In this document: positions 61,581-64,000 of the stretch, in pieces
Position numbering within the stretch: position 1 is the stretch's first letter
Layout: each line of letters begins with the position of its first letter
Source: Trochalopteron elliotii
Lineage: Eukaryota > Chordata > Aves > Passeriformes > Leiothrichidae
Assembly: GCA_024734555.1 (NCBI GenBank)
Contig: JANPWX010000106.1
Span: 2,031,004-2,095,003, forward strand
Reading direction: 5' to 3'
Length of the DNA stretch: 64,000 nucleotides
Made by a program: the position numbers and the translations under genes
The notes under the pieces: model-generated
Seen by the model: only the letters and a program-made list of their open reading frames with translations
The model's database searches: none
What the model was told of the DNA's origin: nothing

Positions 61581-63878
61581 TGTGGACATTTGGGCTGACC
61601 TGCAGAGTTTTCAGTGTGTCACTGCAATGGCAATGCACTTCTTCAGATGAGAGCTGGAGCACAACTACAGCTTGAAAACCTTTTCATTGTGGAAACTCTG
61701 CTTGGCTTCAGTTTTAGTTTTGTGCCCTTTTTAGAGGATTAACTGTGCAGCACAGGACCACATTCCAGCTGGCTGTGCTGTGGCAGAGCTGATCCAGCAG
61801 CAATGCAGGACTTGGGATCACATCAGGACCTCCTGATGGTGTGGCATGCTGTGTCCTCACATGGCTCCTGGAGCTGTGCCCCTAATTAATGCAGCCACAT
61901 CAAAAGAGAGCACTCATAGGTGTGCAAAAGTGCTTGGAGGGTTTGCTGGGTAAAAAACAGCACCACAGCACCTCACATGTGAAAACGTCTGCCTGCCTCT
62001 CCCTGCCCCAACCCAGTGAGCTGTAATTGTAATACAGGGGATGAAAGACAATAATTAGTTCTGAAAATAAATTGAGTACAGTTAAACAATCTCCTTGCTG
62101 CAATCTTCAATTAAAAAAAAATGAAAGGAAATGAATGAATAATTCCTTTCCTCCTCGGGGAATAAGGGAAACCAGATCTTCAGAAATAGGCAGTATAAAC
62201 AACAAGGCAAGCTCTATTCCCAAACAAATTCATCTACAAGGCAAATACATTAGAACTTTTTTTTCCATTAAAACATATTTGTTTCTCAGCTTATGAACCA
62301 AACAGAGCAAACTGCACATACATTTGAAATTCTACATTAAAAATGTGTGCAAACATTTCCAATAATCAAGATGACTGTGAAATGTTTGTGCCAAGTGTTT
62401 CAATAGCTCTTCTTCATTTGAAGATGGTTCATATCCATCACATGGTGTTGGTTCCAGGCCCAGTGTTTCAGCCTGAAGTACTCAAACATCGTGAGTCAGT
62501 TCCCCTCAAAATCATTTCAGTGACTTAAAATGAGATACAACACACATAATTCTTGGGTTCCTTTGAAACTGCCTTTTATCTTACAGGAATCTACATCACT
62601 CATTTTCAGGCTGCTTTTTTCTAACACTAAAAAGTTACAGAATTTACTGCAAAAATTAATACATTAAACGTGAAAAGGGCCATGTTCCCACATTTATGTT
62701 ATTCCATGAACTGAAGGGTTAAAACACCATTTATGATGAGGGAATCCTGAAGGTCAGTTGGCAGCTCCTTGATTGTGAAGGTGATTTGAAACCTTCCAGA
62801 CTCCCACTCAACTTATTTGGTTGCAGGGAGTGAAATCCAGCAGGCAATGGACCAGAGTCACCCCACAATGACAATGGCACTGCATGGGACCCTAAATTAT
62901 GGAGCTGCAGGTAAATAATGCTCCTGGCAAGGGGAACAGATCCCTGGAATGAGGCATGTCAGAGTGCAAACACACTGAGGAAAGCTCCTATTCCTGCTTC
63001 ATCTGGGTTATGCCTTTGCACCGACTTCTCTTTTTCACATTCTAACTCTTTACTTTTGTTTATGGCATTTTCTCAGCAGCCATCACCACCACATCTCCTG
63101 TCCAGCCTTGCCAGGCTGTGCCAGCTCCAGCCTGCCAGAGACAGCCACGCTGCCCAAACATGTCAAACAGCAAAATTGTGACATTTCAGCCTACAAGAAG
63201 CTTTCGCAAGCTTAAAACCTCACAAGCTGAAAGCCCCACACTCAAAACCCAACACAACACCCCACCAACCCTCCAAACAGAATGAAAAATAAAGTGCCAA
63301 GAGCTCATCATGCATAGGAAGTGAGTGAATGCAGAGTTCTGCAGAGATTTTATTTAGTTTTAAAGTCAAATGCTCTCTGTCTCCTTGATAGGCAGAATCC
63401 GTGCCTCTATCCTTCCAAATATCAGCACAAACAACATGAAAAGCTGCCCAGATATTTTTTCTTTAATCTCAGCCTTAAGACAGCCTATTGTCAGTTCAGT
63501 TTGTTTAAAGCCAGAGAAGCTCAGAATCAAAACGTTCCTGCCAAGTAACCATTCTAAAGCCTGTTGGACAGCAGTATTATTAAAAAAAAAAGAAAGGAAA
63601 AAATCTCACCCTTACACTCTCCAGTGTTCGTAGGGGAGCACTGCATAGAATTGTCACAATAAGTTAATATGACAGTATAAAAGCCAATACTCACCCTGGG
63701 ATTACACAATAAATAGACTCCATTAAACTACTCTGTAAACTCTCCTGTGAGAAATTTCTCTTTGATCCAGAACTTAATAGGAATTATTTAATCATAATGA
63801 GATGGTAATAAAACAGCATCACCTGAATAAGCTATTTTATTACCTGTTTCATAATTAGCTTTTCTTCATTATAATTCT
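61581..63878. other. Non-coding stretch, nothing recognised
   Basis: About 2.3 kb with short frames only (up to 87 codons). A TATAAAAG at about 63677 with an AATAAA some 30 bases later was considered as an LTR and rejected. The end of the stretch, 'ttataattctttcag', resembles a 3' splice site directly before the CR1 fragment. Confidence 0.6.
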
Positions 63879-63881
63879 TTC

Positions 63882-64000
63882 AGACACTGGAAACTATGCT
63901 AAGGCACATGGAAAATACAGAGGTGATTGATGACAGCCAAGGGGGCTTCATGAAGGGAAAATCATGCCTGAACAAATTTGGGGGCCTCCTACAAGGGGTA
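63882..64000 (+). mobile_element. CR1 LINE fragment: ORF2 reverse-transcriptase domain, cut by window end
   Basis: From about 63884 the plus strand can be read without a stop to the end of the window. The translation includes 'LETMLRHMENTEVIDDSQ', then 'GFMKGKSCLNKFGGLLQ'. These follow in order the CR1 ORF2 reverse-transcriptase landmarks 'LLETMLRHMENKEVI', 'DSQHGFTKGKSCLTNL', which lie just before the FDTV block. Several substitutions (H to G, TNLV to NKFG) and a missing L near the start show that it is old. Upstream sequence does not continue the element, so it is 5'-truncated, as most CR1 copies are. The rest lies beyond base 64000. Confidence 0.85.

Noticed and set aside
63670..63720. TATAAAAG followed by AATAAA, considered as a second LTR
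   Set aside because: The two signals are only about 30 bases apart, too close for a promoter-to-poly(A) layout, with no U3, no CA end and no flanking repeat visible.
1..64000. tRNA, rRNA and snRNA genes
   Set aside because: No B-box-like GGTTCGAATCC with a matching cloverleaf, and no U6- or 5S-like strings, were seen on either strand by eye. A tRNAscan-SE/Infernal run would be the decisive check.

Overview
The window looks like non-coding DNA from a bird nucleus, either a gene desert or the inside of a very large intron. Three kinds of evidence point to a bird: pieces of CR1 LINE retrotransposons that can be recognised from translated protein motifs, a short LTR with the layout of avian endogenous retroviruses, and worn copies of an ancient MIR-type (CORE-SINE) repeat shared by amniotes. 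The base composition is AT-rich and CpG-poor, with scattered GC-richer patches. A songbird is possible, but the order cannot be fixed by eye. There are no bacterial features: no operons, no ribosome-binding-site-led genes, no tRNA or rRNA, and no CRISPR array.

I found no convincing protein-coding gene or exon. Apart from the frames that cross a tandem repeat, the longest open frames are about 90 to 150 codons. They overlap one another on both strands, have no recognisable domains, and are about what chance gives in 64 kb. The one long open frame, 309 codons at 41718-42647, comes from a 21-bp minisatellite whose unit is a multiple of three. One short reading frame near 10.5 kb looks faintly like the YADD region of a reverse transcriptase and is reported with low confidence.

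Layout. 1-7.4 kb is plain intergenic-type sequence with one MIR-like relic (about 4.2 kb) and a GC-richer patch (6.6-7.07 kb). From 7.4 to 22.3 kb there are several stretches rich in homeodomain-, POU-, SOX- and MEIS/PBX-like motifs; these are candidate conserved enhancers, by inference only. A probable solo LTR lies at 25.36-25.69 kb. CR1 fragments lie at 35.65-35.87 kb (endonuclease domain) and 36.93-37.00 kb (3' end), both on the minus strand. Their order shows they are separate insertions. The most structured part is 41.4-42.6 kb: a MIR relic, a CpG-bearing GC-rich segment, then a minisatellite with 18 units in exact 21-bp register followed by a decayed tail. At 44.30-44.38 kb there is a nested 76-nt stem-loop. 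More MIR-like relics lie at 45.3, 51.0 and, more weakly, 59-61 kb. The window ends inside a CR1 reverse-transcriptase fragment that runs past base 64000.

No genes cooperate here. If the region has a function, it is most likely cis-regulatory. I did not find a new multi-gene system. The best items for a second look are the minisatellite, the nested hairpin at 44.3 kb, the inverted repeats around an octamer motif at 22.06-22.17 kb, and the density of ancient MIR-like relics.
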